Positions 23,933 to 33,070 of a DNA stretch of 64,000 nucleotides are shown here, piece after piece. Source of the stretch: CAVURS01 sp963795385. GTDB taxonomy: Bacteria > Actinomycetota > Actinomycetes > Actinomycetales > CAVURS01. Numbering within the stretch: the first letter of the stretch is position 1; every line of letters starts with the position of its first letter. The stretch covers positions 62,001 to 126,000 of the forward strand of contig CAWCHK010000007.1 in NCBI GenBank assembly GCA_963795385.1, in the 5' to 3' direction. The position numbers and the translations under genes are program-made. Below the pieces are notes generated by a model that saw only the letters and a program-made list of their open reading frames with translations, searched no databases and had not been told where the DNA came from.

Positions 23933-24918
23933 AGGCTGCGGTCATCGCGGGCAAGGGCGTCGTGGAGTACGGCGACGTCCCGGACCCGACCCCCGGCCCG
24001 CGCGAGGTCGTCGTCGAGGTGGCGGCGACCGGCATCTGCGGGACCGACCTGCACATCCTGGACGGCGAGTTCGCCCCCACCCTGCCGGTGATCCCGGGCC
24101 ACGAGTTCGCCGGCGAGGTCGTCGCGCTGGGGTCCGACGTCACCGAGATCGCGGTCGGGACGAAGGTCGCCGTCGACCCCTCGCTCTACTGCTTCGAGTG
24201 CTACTACTGCAAGCTCGGCAAGAACAACCTGTGCGAGAACTGGAACGCCATCGGGGTGACCCGGTCCGGCTCGGCGGCGGAGTTCGTGGCGGCGCCGTAC
24301 GGCAACTGCGTGGCGCTGCCGGACGGCGTGCGGGTCGAGGACTATGCCCTGGTCGAGCCGCTCTCGTGCGCCGTCCGCGGCTACGACGTCCTGACGAGCC
24401 AGCTCGGTGCCCACGTGCTGATCTACGGCGCGGGCACGATGGGCCTGATGATGCTGCAGCTGGCCAAGGCGGTCGGCGCGGTCACCGTCGACCTGGTCGA
24501 CGTCAACCCGGAGCGGCTCAAGGTCGCGGACCAGCTGGGCTGCACCAGCATCGCGGAGTCCGCCGACGAGATCCTGCGGCCGCGGCTGTGGGACCTGGTG
24601 ATCGACGCGACCGGCAACGAGCAGGCCATCCAGGACGCCGTCGGCCGGGTCGGCAAGGGCGGTACCTACCTGCAGTTCGGGGTGTCGTCGTACGCCGCAC
24701 GCACCACCATCGAGCCGTACAAGATCTACAACCAGGAGATCACCATCACCGGCTCGATGGCCGTGCTGCACAGCTACGAGCGGGCCGCCGAGCTGTTCGC
24801 GACGGGTGTCATCGACCCGGACGTCTTCATCAGCCACCGCCTGCCCCTGTCGGACTTCGAGAAGGGGCTGCAGATGATGGCCCGCGGCGAGGGGCGCAAG
24901 ATCCAGGTCCGGCCCTAG
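23929..24918 (+). CDS. Zinc-dependent polyol-type dehydrogenase (MDR family)
   Basis: 329 residues from GTG 23929, whose GTGA overlaps the permease stop. Motifs: GICGTDLHILDGEF with the zinc Cys, IPGHEFAGEVV, a four-Cys structural-zinc-type loop (YCFECYYCKLGKNNLC), and Rossmann IYGAGTMGLMMLQLAKAVGA. The family covers sorbitol, arabinitol, ribitol and threonine dehydrogenases. Position at the end of a sugar/polyol ABC operon makes polyol oxidation the likely job. It is the one gene in the 18-27 kb stretch with no frameshift. Confidence 0.88.
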   Translation: MKAAVIAGKGVVEYGDVPDPTPGPREVVVEVAATGICGTDLHILDGEFAPTLPVIPGHEFAGEVVALGSDVTEIAVGTKVAVDPSLYCFECYYCKLGKNNLCENWNAIGVTRSGSAAEFVAAPYGNCVALPDGVRVEDYALVEPLSCAVRGYDVLTSQLGAHVLIYGAGTMGLMMLQLAKAVGAVTVDLVDVNPERLKVADQLGCTSIAESADEILRPRLWDLVIDATGNEQAIQDAVGRVGKGGTYLQFGVSSYAARTTIEPYKIYNQEITITGSMAVLHSYERAAELFATGVIDPDVFISHRLPLSDFEKGLQMMARGEGRKIQVRP

Positions 24919-24959
24919 GCGGGGTGGGGCCGCGGCTGCGCCGGTGACATCCTGGGCCC

Positions 24960-26236
24960 ATGCTGCTGCGCCACGCCCGACTGCTGACCGAGCCCGGCAT
25001 CGTCGACCTCTTGCTGGAGGACGGCGCGGTCCGGCAGATCGGCGCCGATCTCGTTGCGCCACAAGGGGTCGAGGTGGTCGAGCTCGACGGCCGGCTCGTC
25101 ACGGCGCCGCTCGTCGAGCCGCACATCCACCTGGACGCCGTCCTGACCGTGGGGCAGCCGCGGGACAACGTCTCCGGCTCACTCTTCGAAGGGCATCGCG
25201 GTCTGGGGCGAGCGGGTGGCCAGCCTCACCGTCGAGGACGTCACGCAGCGGGCGCGGGAGGTGCTGCGCTGGCAGCTGGCCTGCGGCGTCCAGCACGTGC
25301 GCAGCCACGTCGACGTCTGCGACCCGGAGCTGCGGGCGCTGCGGGCGATGATCGCGCTGCGCGAGGAGTGGGCCGGGCTGGTCGACCTGCAGCTCGTGGC
25401 GTTCCCCCAGCAGGGGGTCTACGGCTTCGACGGCGGCGCGGGCCTGATGCGCGAGGCGATGGAGCTCGGGGCCGATGTCGTGGGGGGCATCCCGCACTTC
25501 GAGCTGACCCGGGAGGACGGCGTCGCGTCGGTGCAGCTGGCCTTCGACCTGGCGGAGGAGTTCGGCCGTCGGATCGACATCCACTGCGACGAGACCGACG
25601 ACGACCACGCGCGCTTCGTCGAGGTGATGGCGGCCGAGACGATCAAGCGCGGGATGTCCGGCCGGGTCACGGCCAGCCACACCACGGCGATGGGCTCCTA
25701 CAACAACGCCTACGCCGCGCGCCTGGTCGCCAACATCGCCCGGGCCGGGCTGCACATGGTCACCAACCCGCTCGACAACGCCGTGCTGCAGGGCCGGTTC
25801 GACACCGGGCCCGATCCGCCGCGGCTCGACCCGGGTCAAGCAGCTCCTCGCGGCCGGCGTCAACGTCGCGATCGGCCACGACTCGGTGATGGACCCGTGG
25901 TACCCGCTCGGCTACGGCGACCCGCTGCAAGCGGCGTTCATGCTCGCGCACACGGGGCATCTGAGCGGGGCGCCGGAGCTGGTCCAGCTGCTGGAGATGG
26001 TGACGACGAATCCCGCTGCGGCGCTGGGGGTCCCGGGCTACGGGCTGCGCGTCGGCGGCCCGGCCGACCTCGTGGTCTTCGACGCCCCGTCGGCCGCCGA
26101 CGCCCTGCGGCTGGTCGCGCCGCGCTACCTCGTCCTGCGGGCCGGCCGGGTCGTCGCCCGCACCACTCCGGCGCGCACCACCATCACCCGCGGCGGTGCC
26201 GAGGAGCCGGTCACCTTCCTGCGGCCGGAGGGGTGA
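24960..26236 (+). pseudogene. Cytosine deaminase-type amidohydrolase, two frameshifts
   Basis: Cytosine deaminase converts cytosine to uracil. Start ATG 24960. N-terminal metal motif PLVEPHIHLDAVLT in frame one; a frame change near 25190 (extra A) leads to VRSHVDVCDP, IDIHCDETDDDHARF and TASHTTAMGSYNNAY; a second near 25815 (extra G) leads to HDSVMDPWYPLGYGDPLQAAF and the end. All metal-ligand His and Asp residues survive. Repaired length is about 425 residues, family-normal. Convergent with the cytosine permease gene, supporting cytosine salvage. Confidence 0.85.
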
Positions 26237-26239
26237 GCG

Positions 26240-26288
26240 TTCCGGGGTCCCGGCCGACCCGCGTAGGGGGTCAGGCGGGACCCCGGAA
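26240..26288. terminator. Long hairpin between convergent cytosine genes
   Basis: Twelve-bp perfect arms TTCCGGGGTCCC and GGGACCCCGGAA, with an inner GACCC/GGGTC stem, between the stops of the deaminase and permease. Position and strength fit a two-way terminator. Confidence 0.75.
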
Positions 26289-26309
26289 GGGCCTCGATCG
26301 CGAGCGGGC

Positions 26310-27774
26310 TCAGCCCTGGGGCAGGACCAGCACCTCGTCCTTCGGCCCGCGCTGCAGGGCGAACGTCGCCCAGTAGATCCCGGCGGCGAGCAGGAAGCCG
26401 ACCTCGAACGTGAGGTCGCCGAACTTCGGCGAGACGTGCTTGGGGAAGACCCCGACGTACTTCGTCTGGTTGGAGAACAGCCAGATCGACAGCGCCATCG
26501 CGAGAGCCATCGCGACGAAGCCGTTCCAGGGGTTGTGCTTGCGGTCGAAGAGGAACCCGTCCGTGCGGTGACCGCGGCGCAGCAACTGGTCGGCGAAGAA
26601 CACGCCCAGCCACGGCCCGATCCAGTACGAGATCACGAGCAGGAAGTTCTCGTACTTCGACCCGGCGTCCGAGAGCCCGGACCACGCCACCAGGAAGCCG
26701 ATGACGCCGAACACCGCGGCGACGATCGCTCGCCGCAGCTGGAGCGGCAGCTCGATGCCCAGTGCGAGGAACGACATGGTGCCGGAGTAGACGTTGATCG
26801 CGTTGGCCGAGATGGCCCCGATCGTGATGCCGAGCAGGACCAGGTCGCCGATCCAGGTCGGCATGAAGCCGGTGAACGCGCTCGTCGGGTTGGTGTCGGT
26901 GGACGCGATCGTGGCCGAGAGAGCACCGACCGACTCCAGCAGGACGCAGGACACGAAGACGCCCGCGCCCGGCCCAGAGGGCCACGGCCCGCTTGCTCAC
27001 CGAGGGCGAGAGGTAGCGGGTGTAGTCGCTGGCGTAGGGATTCCAGCCCGCGGCGTAGCCGAAGGCCGCGCCGAGGGAGATCAGGAAGCCGCCGATGCCA
27101 CCGGTCTGGTGAGCGGCGCCGGGGTGGGACTTCGAGATGATCACGATGCCGCCGAGGATGAAGACCACGACGAGGAAGGGGAAGACGACCCGCTCGAAGG
27201 CGTGCAGGAAGTTGTGGCCCAGGAAGGCCACCGCGATCTGCGCGACCACGACGATCAGCAGCGAGAGGACCTTCGGGATGTGGGTCAGCGCGTTGAGCGC
27301 GAATGTCCCGCTGACGCTGTTGACCGCGAACCAGCCGATGCCGGCGATGACCGCGTTCAGCCCGGCCGGCAGCGCGTTGCCCAGGTAGCCGAACGAGATC
27401 CGCGACAGGATCATCTGCGGCACGCCGGCCCCGGGCCCGCGCGCCGACAGTGCGCCGTGAGTGACGCTGCCCAGGGCCGTGCCGAGGACGATCGCGAGCA
27501 GGGCCATCGGGAACGACTGCCCGAAGAACGCCACGGCGATGACACCGACGAACACCGTCGCGAACTCCATGTTGGGCGAGACCCAGGTGAAGAACAGCTT
27601 CATCGGGGTGCCGTGCCGCTCGGACAGCGGGATGAGCTCCGCGCCGCCGGGTTCGATGGCGACGACCGTGTCGCCGTACGTGCCTTCGCGGACGTCGCCG
27701 GTCACCGTGAGGGTGTCGGCGTACCGGCCGGTCGATGCTGCGGGAGGAGGAGGTGGGGGAGGTGCCGTGGTCAT
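26310..27774 (-). pseudogene. NCS1-family cytosine permease (CodB-like), one frameshift
   Basis: Starts ATG 27774 (MTTAPPPPPP). Twelve hydrophobic helices are recognisable. NCS1 landmarks are FTWVSPNMEFATVFVG, GPGAGVPQMILSRISFGYLGNALPAG and YASDYTRYLSPSVSKR. A single indel near 26970 (one extra C in a CGCGGGC stretch) splits the chain. The second part continues through the ISANAINVYSGTMSFLAL segment to stop 26310. It imports cytosine or a related base for the deaminase encoded opposite. The preceding 190 bases, up to the TauE gene, hold only its promoter region; I see no gene there. Confidence 0.85.
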
Positions 27775-27967
27775 GGAGCTCGCCTTCTCTGGGCCTCGGG
27801 GGGCCACCGACTGACACGGAACTGCGGGGGAACTGCTGGGGAACTGCCGGGAACTGAGCCGAGCGGACGCGAAGCCAACCCGGTGCTGCGGTGTGGACGC
27901 TAGACCTCTCCGGACCGCCGGCGGGTGACCTGGGCCGAAACAGAATCCGGGCGTCTGTGCCCTGCCG

Positions 27968-28789
27968 TCACACCAGCAACAGCAGTGCCGAGACTCCCAC
28001 CAGGACCAGGACGAACCGCTCGAACTGCTCCCGGCTGATCCGGCGGATCGTGACTGCTCCGAGCCACGCGCCGACGGCCATCGCCGGCAGCAGGGTGAGG
28101 TCGAGCAGGACCGAGCCGGGGTGCAGGAGGCCGAGGCCGACGCTGAACGGCACCTTGACCAGGTTGACGACGAAGAACAGCCAGGCGCCCGCGCCGACCA
28201 GCTCGACGACCGCGAACCCGGACGCGAGCAGGTAGAGCGTCATGACCGGCCCCGAGGCGTTGGCGACCATGGTGGCGAACCCGGTCGCGAGGCCGGCGCC
28301 GGTGGCCAGGATGCGGCGGGCGGAGGCGGGCCGGACGGCCGCGGTCGCGAGCGGCTCGGTGCCAGGGCCCGCTCGCGCCGTCCCTTCCGGAGCCGGGTCC
28401 CGACCCGCACCGGTGAGCCCGAGGCGGTGCCGCCCGCTCCAGGCCTGGGCCGCGAGCAGGACGAGCAGCAGGATGCCGATCGCGAGCCGCATCGCGTGGT
28501 TGTCGACCCGGGCCACGAAGACCGCGCCGACGACCAGCCCGACGAAGATCCACGGGAACAGCCGCGCGACGAGGCCCCAGTTCGCGTGCCGCCGGTAGAC
28601 CGTGATCGCGGTGATGTCACCGGCGATCAGCAGGGGGAGCAGGGTCCCGGTCGACTCACGGGCAGGCAGTACGGCGGCGAAGATCACCACGGAGATCGAC
28701 GCGACGCCGCCGATGGCCGTCTTGGAGTAGCCGATCAGGACGGCGGCGAAGGCCAGGACCAACCACTGCCACACCTCGAGATGCGGCAT
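27968..28789 (-). CDS. TauE/SafE (TSUP) family membrane permease
   Basis: 273 residues, eight or so hydrophobic helices in two repeats split by a Pro/Gly-rich cytosolic loop (about 125-155). The N-terminal GYSKTAIGG and mid-chain MVANASGPVMTLYLLASG motifs are typical. The family exports sulfite, sulfoacetate or other sulfur or organic anions. It is divergent from the DUF3105 gene with a 91-base shared promoter. Substrate unknown. Confidence 0.88.
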   Translation of the reverse strand: MPHLEVWQWLVLAFAAVLIGYSKTAIGGVASISVVIFAAVLPARESTGTLLPLLIAGDITAITVYRRHANWGLVARLFPWIFVGLVVGAVFVARVDNHAMRLAIGILLLVLLAAQAWSGRHRLGLTGAGRDPAPEGTARAGPGTEPLATAAVRPASARRILATGAGLATGFATMVANASGPVMTLYLLASGFAVVELVGAGAWLFFVVNLVKVPFSVGLGLLHPGSVLLDLTLLPAMAVGAWLGAVTIRRISREQFERFVLVLVGVSALLLLV

Positions 28790-28880
28790 GGCTCTCAGAC
28801 GCCTCGCTCCGACGATGAACGTTTCGGACAGGTACGCCCGTTACCCTAGGGGTCAACCCACGACAAGGATTCTCGAGACG

Positions 28881-29492
28881 ATGACGAACGCCCGGAAGGC
28901 CCGCGAGAGCACTCGCGAGAAGGTCGAACGCATGCGGGCCGAGCAGGCCGCAGCCGCCCGCCGCCGCACGATCATGATCGTGGCGGCGGCCGTCGTCGCG
29001 GTCCTCGTCATCGGCGGTGGCGTCACCGCCATCGTCCTGGGCTCGCGCGAGCCGGCGCTCACCGGCGTGCAGACCTTCACCGAGACGCGCAACCACGTCC
29101 AGGGGACGGTCAACTACCCGCAGACCCCGCCGGCCGGCGGCGACCACAACCCGGTCTGGCTCAACTGCGGCATCTACACCGCGCCGGTGCCGAACGAGAA
29201 CGCCGTCCACGACCTCGAGCACGGCGCGGTCTGGATCACCTACCAGCCGTCCCTGGCGGCCGCCGACATCGCCACGTTGACCAAGTACGCGAAGGGCCAG
29301 ACCTACCTCGACCTGTCGCCGTACCCGAACCTGCCGGCGCCGGTCGTCGTGTCGGCCTGGGGCAAGCAGCTCAAGCTGACCGGCGCGAGCGACCCCCGGC
29401 TCGAGCGGTTCGTCAAGAAGTACAAGCAGGGGCCGCAGACGCCGGAGCTGGGCTCGCCCTGCACCGGGGGCACCGGCACACCGAACGGCTGA
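28881..29492 (+). CDS. DUF3105 membrane-anchored protein
   Basis: 203 residues from ATG 28881. A basic N terminus (TNARKARESTREKVERMRAEQ) precedes one transmembrane helix (residues 30-53), then an extracytoplasmic DUF3105 domain with NPVWLNCGIY and the His-rich HDLEHGAVWITYQP motif. Function unknown; the His and Cys residues suggest metal binding. DUF3105 and DUF305 genes are often paired in actinobacteria, as here with a 22-base gap. Confidence 0.87.
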   Translation: MTNARKARESTREKVERMRAEQAAAARRRTIMIVAAAVVAVLVIGGGVTAIVLGSREPALTGVQTFTETRNHVQGTVNYPQTPPAGGDHNPVWLNCGIYTAPVPNENAVHDLEHGAVWITYQPSLAAADIATLTKYAKGQTYLDLSPYPNLPAPVVVSAWGKQLKLTGASDPRLERFVKKYKQGPQTPELGSPCTGGTGTPNG

Positions 29493-29514
29493 CGAAGGCG
29501 GATGATGGCTGGTG

Positions 29515-30246
29515 ATGGCTGACCCGGACATCGCTGTTGCGGACCCTGCGGCCGAGGTGCCGGCGGCGCCCGGCGGCCGGTCGCGGACGCTGCAGGTCCT
29601 CGCGCTGGTCGTCGCGGTCCTGCTCGCCCTCGTCACGGCCGCCGTGATCGGCTATGCCGCCGCCGGGCCGAAGGACCCGAGCGACGGCTCGGTGGCGGCC
29701 GGCTTCGCCCGGGACATGACCGACCACCACGCGCAGGCGGTCGACATGGCCACGATCATCGGCCAGCGGACGAAGAGCGCGCAGATCCGGACCTTCGCCA
29801 CCGACATCGCCCTGACGCAGACCAACCAGATGGGCCAGATGCAGGGCTGGCTGAGCCAGTGGAACCTCTCGCTCGGCCGTACCGGCCCGCCGATGCGGTG
29901 GATGACGATCCGGGCCGGCATGGACATGGGCCAGGGCAGTGGGTCGAGCGCCACCATGGATCCCGCGCTGATGCAGGTCCTGCCGGACGGGCGGATGCCG
30001 GGCCTGGCGACCGATGCCCAGATCAACCAGCTGCGCACGTTGCCTGTCGCGCAGGCCGACGTCCTCTTCCTCCAGCTGATGATCAAGCACCACCAGGCCG
30101 GCGTCGTGATGGCCCAGATGGCCCGCGCGCTCAGCTCCGTCTCCGTGGTCGACCGGCTGGCGTCGTCCATGGTCACCGGGCAGGAGTACGAGATCGACCA
30201 GATGACGCAGATGCTGCAGGAGCGCGGCGCCGCGCCCCTGCCCTGA
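29515..30246 (+). CDS. DUF305 (CopM-like) membrane-anchored protein
   Basis: 243 residues from ATG 29515 (GTG 29512 also possible). One N-terminal transmembrane helix (about 27-50) leads to a ferritin-like DUF305 domain with two paired His motifs, MTDHHAQAVDMATI and IKHHQAGVVMAQM, and a Met-rich middle (MRWMTIRAGMDMGQ). The His/Met content fits extracytoplasmic copper binding as in CopM. The downstream CopC-like gene on the opposite strand supports a copper context. Confidence 0.88.
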   Translation: MADPDIAVADPAAEVPAAPGGRSRTLQVLALVVAVLLALVTAAVIGYAAAGPKDPSDGSVAAGFARDMTDHHAQAVDMATIIGQRTKSAQIRTFATDIALTQTNQMGQMQGWLSQWNLSLGRTGPPMRWMTIRAGMDMGQGSGSSATMDPALMQVLPDGRMPGLATDAQINQLRTLPVAQADVLFLQLMIKHHQAGVVMAQMARALSSVSVVDRLASSMVTGQEYEIDQMTQMLQERGAAPLP

Positions 30247-30280
30247 ACCACCGCGTACGGCGGGTAGCGTCCCGCGGCTG

Positions 30281-30886
30281 CTAGGTCGAGCGCCCGGAGC
30301 TGCTGCGCGAACGCCGCGCGAGCAGGAGGCCGACCGGCACGAGCAGCAGCAGGAGCAGCAGCCACCACCAGCCCGAGGTCTTCGCGGGCGCGGGGTCGGC
30401 GGCCGCGGCCGGGGCCGGTGTCGCTCCGGCCGGGCTGCCCGCCCCCGCCGCGGTCGCGGTGAAGGTGAAGCTGCCGAACACCGGGTGCGCGTCGTCGGAG
30501 GTCACCCGCCAGGTGACGGTGTACGTGCCGGCCGGAGCGCCGGGCTGCACCGCCTGGGTCACGTCGTCGTCGGCGAACACCGGTGCGCCGGAGGCGACGT
30601 CACCACTCGGGCCCTTGACCAGCACCTGACTGCCGGTCTTCAGCGGCGGCTCCTCGAAGTGCAGCACGATGGTGGCCGGGACGGCCTGGACCGTGGACTT
30701 GTCGGCCGGGTTCGTCGAGATCAGGGCGTCGTGGGCCTGGGCCGGCGCAGCGGTCAGCAGGGCGGCTCCGAGCAGCGCCGCGGCGACGGCGGCGATCGCG
30801 GCCGAGCGCCGACGGGGTGGGGTCCGCAGTGGTCGGTGAGCAGGGATCGGGCGGGAGGCAGGGATCGGGCGGGGAGGTGCAGTCAT
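30281..30886 (-). CDS. CopC-domain copper-resistance-type protein
   Basis: 201 residues from ATG 30886, preceded by GAAGGA. A long signal region ends in the cleavage-type TAAPAQAHDAL, leaving mature N-terminal His, the CopC copper ligand position. The beta domain carries NPADKSTVQAVPATIVLHFEEP and a later DDAHPVFGSFTF with a second His. An Ala/Pro linker and a C-terminal transmembrane helix with Arg-rich tail anchor it. Probably binds copper outside the membrane. Operon partner upstream is a membrane protein. Confidence 0.9.
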   Translation of the reverse strand: MTAPPRPIPASRPIPAHRPLRTPPRRRSAAIAAVAAALLGAALLTAAPAQAHDALISTNPADKSTVQAVPATIVLHFEEPPLKTGSQVLVKGPSGDVASGAPVFADDDVTQAVQPGAPAGTYTVTWRVTSDDAHPVFGSFTFTATAAGAGSPAGATPAPAAAADPAPAKTSGWWWLLLLLLLVPVGLLLARRSRSSSGRST

Positions 30887-30995
30887 CGGTCGTCCTTCGG
30901 TGCAGGGCGAGCTCGCGGCTCGTCGGCTGAATGTCGGTCGCTGGACGCGGCCGTGACGACTCACCGAGAAGCGTTGGGCACCAAGGGTTCCGTCG

Positions 30996-31604
30996 TCAGA
31001 CCGCCACGACCGAGGGAGGTCCGCGGCGACGCACGCCACCCATCGGGCGGCGCGTCGACGACCCACGGCGTACGACGGGCAGCACGGCTGAGCGGGTGAT
31101 GGGACGAGTCCCCGCGTGCTCGAGCAGGAGGTACGGGCGGACGGCCCACCCGTGACCGGCCCACAGCAGCCGCTCGCCATGGGCGAGCAGCAGGGCGGTG
31201 GCCAGGCCGGCGGCGATGTGCGCGCCCACCATCGTGGTCGACGGCCCGGCCATGGCCGGGCCTCCGGCGCAGTGGACCATCGCCGCGGTGCCGTGAGTGG
31301 GCATGACGCCAGCGGCGGTCGCCGGACCGCAGCCCGCGCCGGCGCCGGCGAGCATGAACGCCTCGTGCAGCCCGACCTGGCCGGCCGCGAGGACGAGCCC
31401 GATCCGCAGCGGGCCGGCCCGGGTGCCGGTCGCCAGCACGCAGCTGCAGCCGATGGGGACGGCGAGGACCAGGAGGGTGAGGGCCGAGGGCGCCGCGCCA
31501 CCCGCCAGCACGTGCGCACCGAGGGCCAGCAGGACGCAGGACAGGCCCAGCACGGCGGCGCGCACCCACCGGAGCGCACCGCTGGACGGGGACGTCGGGG
31601 CCAC
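30996..31604 (-). CDS. Polytopic membrane protein, probably linked to CopC
   Basis: 202 residues from GTG 31604. About four or five hydrophobic helices, with a His/Met/Cys-containing middle (VMPTHGTAAMVHCAGGPAMAG) and a basic C-terminal tail. I do not recognise a named family. It lies 110 bases upstream of the CopC-like gene on the same strand, so shared expression and a role in metal handling are plausible but unproven. Confidence 0.65.
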   Translation of the reverse strand: MAPTSPSSGALRWVRAAVLGLSCVLLALGAHVLAGGAAPSALTLLVLAVPIGCSCVLATGTRAGPLRIGLVLAAGQVGLHEAFMLAGAGAGCGPATAAGVMPTHGTAAMVHCAGGPAMAGPSTTMVGAHIAAGLATALLLAHGERLLWAGHGWAVRPYLLLEHAGTRPITRSAVLPVVRRGSSTRRPMGGVRRRGPPSVVAV

Positions 31605-31657
31605 GGACGAAGCCTAGGCGTTGTCGGCCCTGGCGCGGTACCGCGGCAACCCCTAGA

Positions 31658-31676
31658 TTGTTCAGCCCTGAACGAT
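31658..31676 (+). promoter_or_regulatory. Candidate MarR operator before the decarboxylase
   Basis: ATTGTTCAG-C-CTGAACGAT-type dyad; its core GTTCAG-CC-CTGAAC (31660-31673) is a perfect palindrome. It lies 32 bases before GTG 31706 of the operon that ends with a MarR gene. CTAGATTG just ahead may be part of a -10 region, so binding would block transcription. Confidence 0.55.
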
Positions 31677-31705
31677 CTGTTGAATGTCGACGCCGGGAGT
31701 GCACC

Positions 31706-33070
31706 GTGGACCTGTCCGGATGGGCGCAGCGGGCGGTGGCCGCCAACGCGGAGTGGGCCGCGCAGTTCGGGGCGGTCCCCGAGCACCCCGCGACGACGGT
31801 CGCGGACGATGCGCTCGGCGCGGCCTTCGCCGAGCTGCAGGAGCGGCTGGTCGACAACTACCCGTTCTTCCATCCGCGCTACGCCGGCCAGATGGTCAAG
31901 CCGGCCCATCCGGTCGCCGTGCTGGGCTACCTGTCGGCGATGCTGCTCAACCCCAACAACCACGCGCTGGACGGCGGCCCGGCGACGGCGCGGATGGAGC
32001 GCGAGGTCGTGGCCGACCTGGCGGCGATGTTCGGCCTGACCGAGCACCTCGGCCACCTGACCACGAGCGGCACCATCGCGAACCTCGAGGCCCTGTTCGT
32101 CGCCCGGTCCCTGCACCCGGACCGGGGGATCGCGTACAGCACCGAGGCGCACTACACCCACGGGCGGATGTGCGGCGTCCTCGGCGTCGAGGGCCACCCG
32201 GTACCGGTCGACGACACGGGGGTGATCGACCTCACCGCGCTGGACGAGCTGCTGGCCACCGGCCGGGTCGGAACCGTCGTCCTCACCGCCGGCACCACCG
32301 CGCTCGGCGTCGTCGAGCCGATCCACGAGGGACTGGCCATCGCGCGGCGGCACGGGGTCCGGGTCCACGTCGACGCGGCGTACGGCGGGTTCTTCGTCCT
32401 GCTGGCCGGGGCCGACGACGTGGCCGGGCTGCCCTCGGAGCCGTGGCGGGCGATCGCCGGGTGCGACTCGGTCGTGGTTGATCCGCACAAGCACGGGTTG
32501 CAGCCCTACGGTTGCGGCGCAGTGCTTTTCGCCGATCCGACCGTCGGCCGGTTCTACGTCCACGACTCGCCGTACACCTACTTCACGTCGGACGAGCTGC
32601 ACCTCGGCGAGATCAGCCTGGAGTGCTCGCGGGCCGGCGCCTCGGCCGCGGCCCTGTGGCTGACCTTCCAGGTGCTGCCGCCGACCACCTCCGGCCTCGG
32701 TCAGGTGCTCGCGGCCGGGCGGCGCGCGGCGCTGGCCTGGTCGGAGCTGATCGAGGCCTCGGCCGACCTCACTCTCTACCAGCCGCCGGGGCTGGACATC
32801 GTGAGCTACTTCCCCACCACGGACCCGTTGTCCCTCAGCCGGATCGACGCCGCGAGCGGCCGGGCGCTGGATCTCGGCATGGCGCCGGGACCGGACCCGG
32901 TCTACCTCAGCACGCTCAAGGTGAGCGGCGCGGCGATGGCAGCGCGGCATCCGGGCGTCGGCGCCGACGTCGAGGGCGGCCGGATCCTGCGCAGCGTCCT
33001 GATGAAGCCCGAGCACGAGCCGTACGTCGGGCACCTGCACGAGCGGGTCGTCGAGCTCGTCCGGTCATGA
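31706..33070 (+). CDS. PLP-dependent decarboxylase (group II, aromatic/tyrosine-decarboxylase-like)
   Basis: 454 residues from GTG 31706 with GGGAG upstream. The PLP-binding Lys is in VVDPHKHGLQPYGCGAVLF; GHLTTSGTIANLEAL binds the cofactor phosphate, and HVDAAYGGFFVL holds the aspartate that pairs with the pyridine ring. Overall order fits group II decarboxylases acting on aromatic or acidic amino acids. Its ATGA overlap with a MarR gene and the palindrome in front suggest control by the amino acid product or a phenolic ligand. Substrate not determinable. Confidence 0.87.
   Translation: MDLSGWAQRAVAANAEWAAQFGAVPEHPATTVADDALGAAFAELQERLVDNYPFFHPRYAGQMVKPAHPVAVLGYLSAMLLNPNNHALDGGPATARMEREVVADLAAMFGLTEHLGHLTTSGTIANLEALFVARSLHPDRGIAYSTEAHYTHGRMCGVLGVEGHPVPVDDTGVIDLTALDELLATGRVGTVVLTAGTTALGVVEPIHEGLAIARRHGVRVHVDAAYGGFFVLLAGADDVAGLPSEPWRAIAGCDSVVVDPHKHGLQPYGCGAVLFADPTVGRFYVHDSPYTYFTSDELHLGEISLECSRAGASAAALWLTFQVLPPTTSGLGQVLAAGRRAALAWSELIEASADLTLYQPPGLDIVSYFPTTDPLSLSRIDAASGRALDLGMAPGPDPVYLSTLKVSGAAMAARHPGVGADVEGGRILRSVLMKPEHEPYVGHLHERVVELVRS

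Noticed and set aside
23260..24918. A 552-residue permease-dehydrogenase fusion frame
   Set aside because: It arises from an extra C near 23862 that merges the end of permease 2 with the GTG-started dehydrogenase; with the base removed the permease ends at its own TGA 23930-23932.
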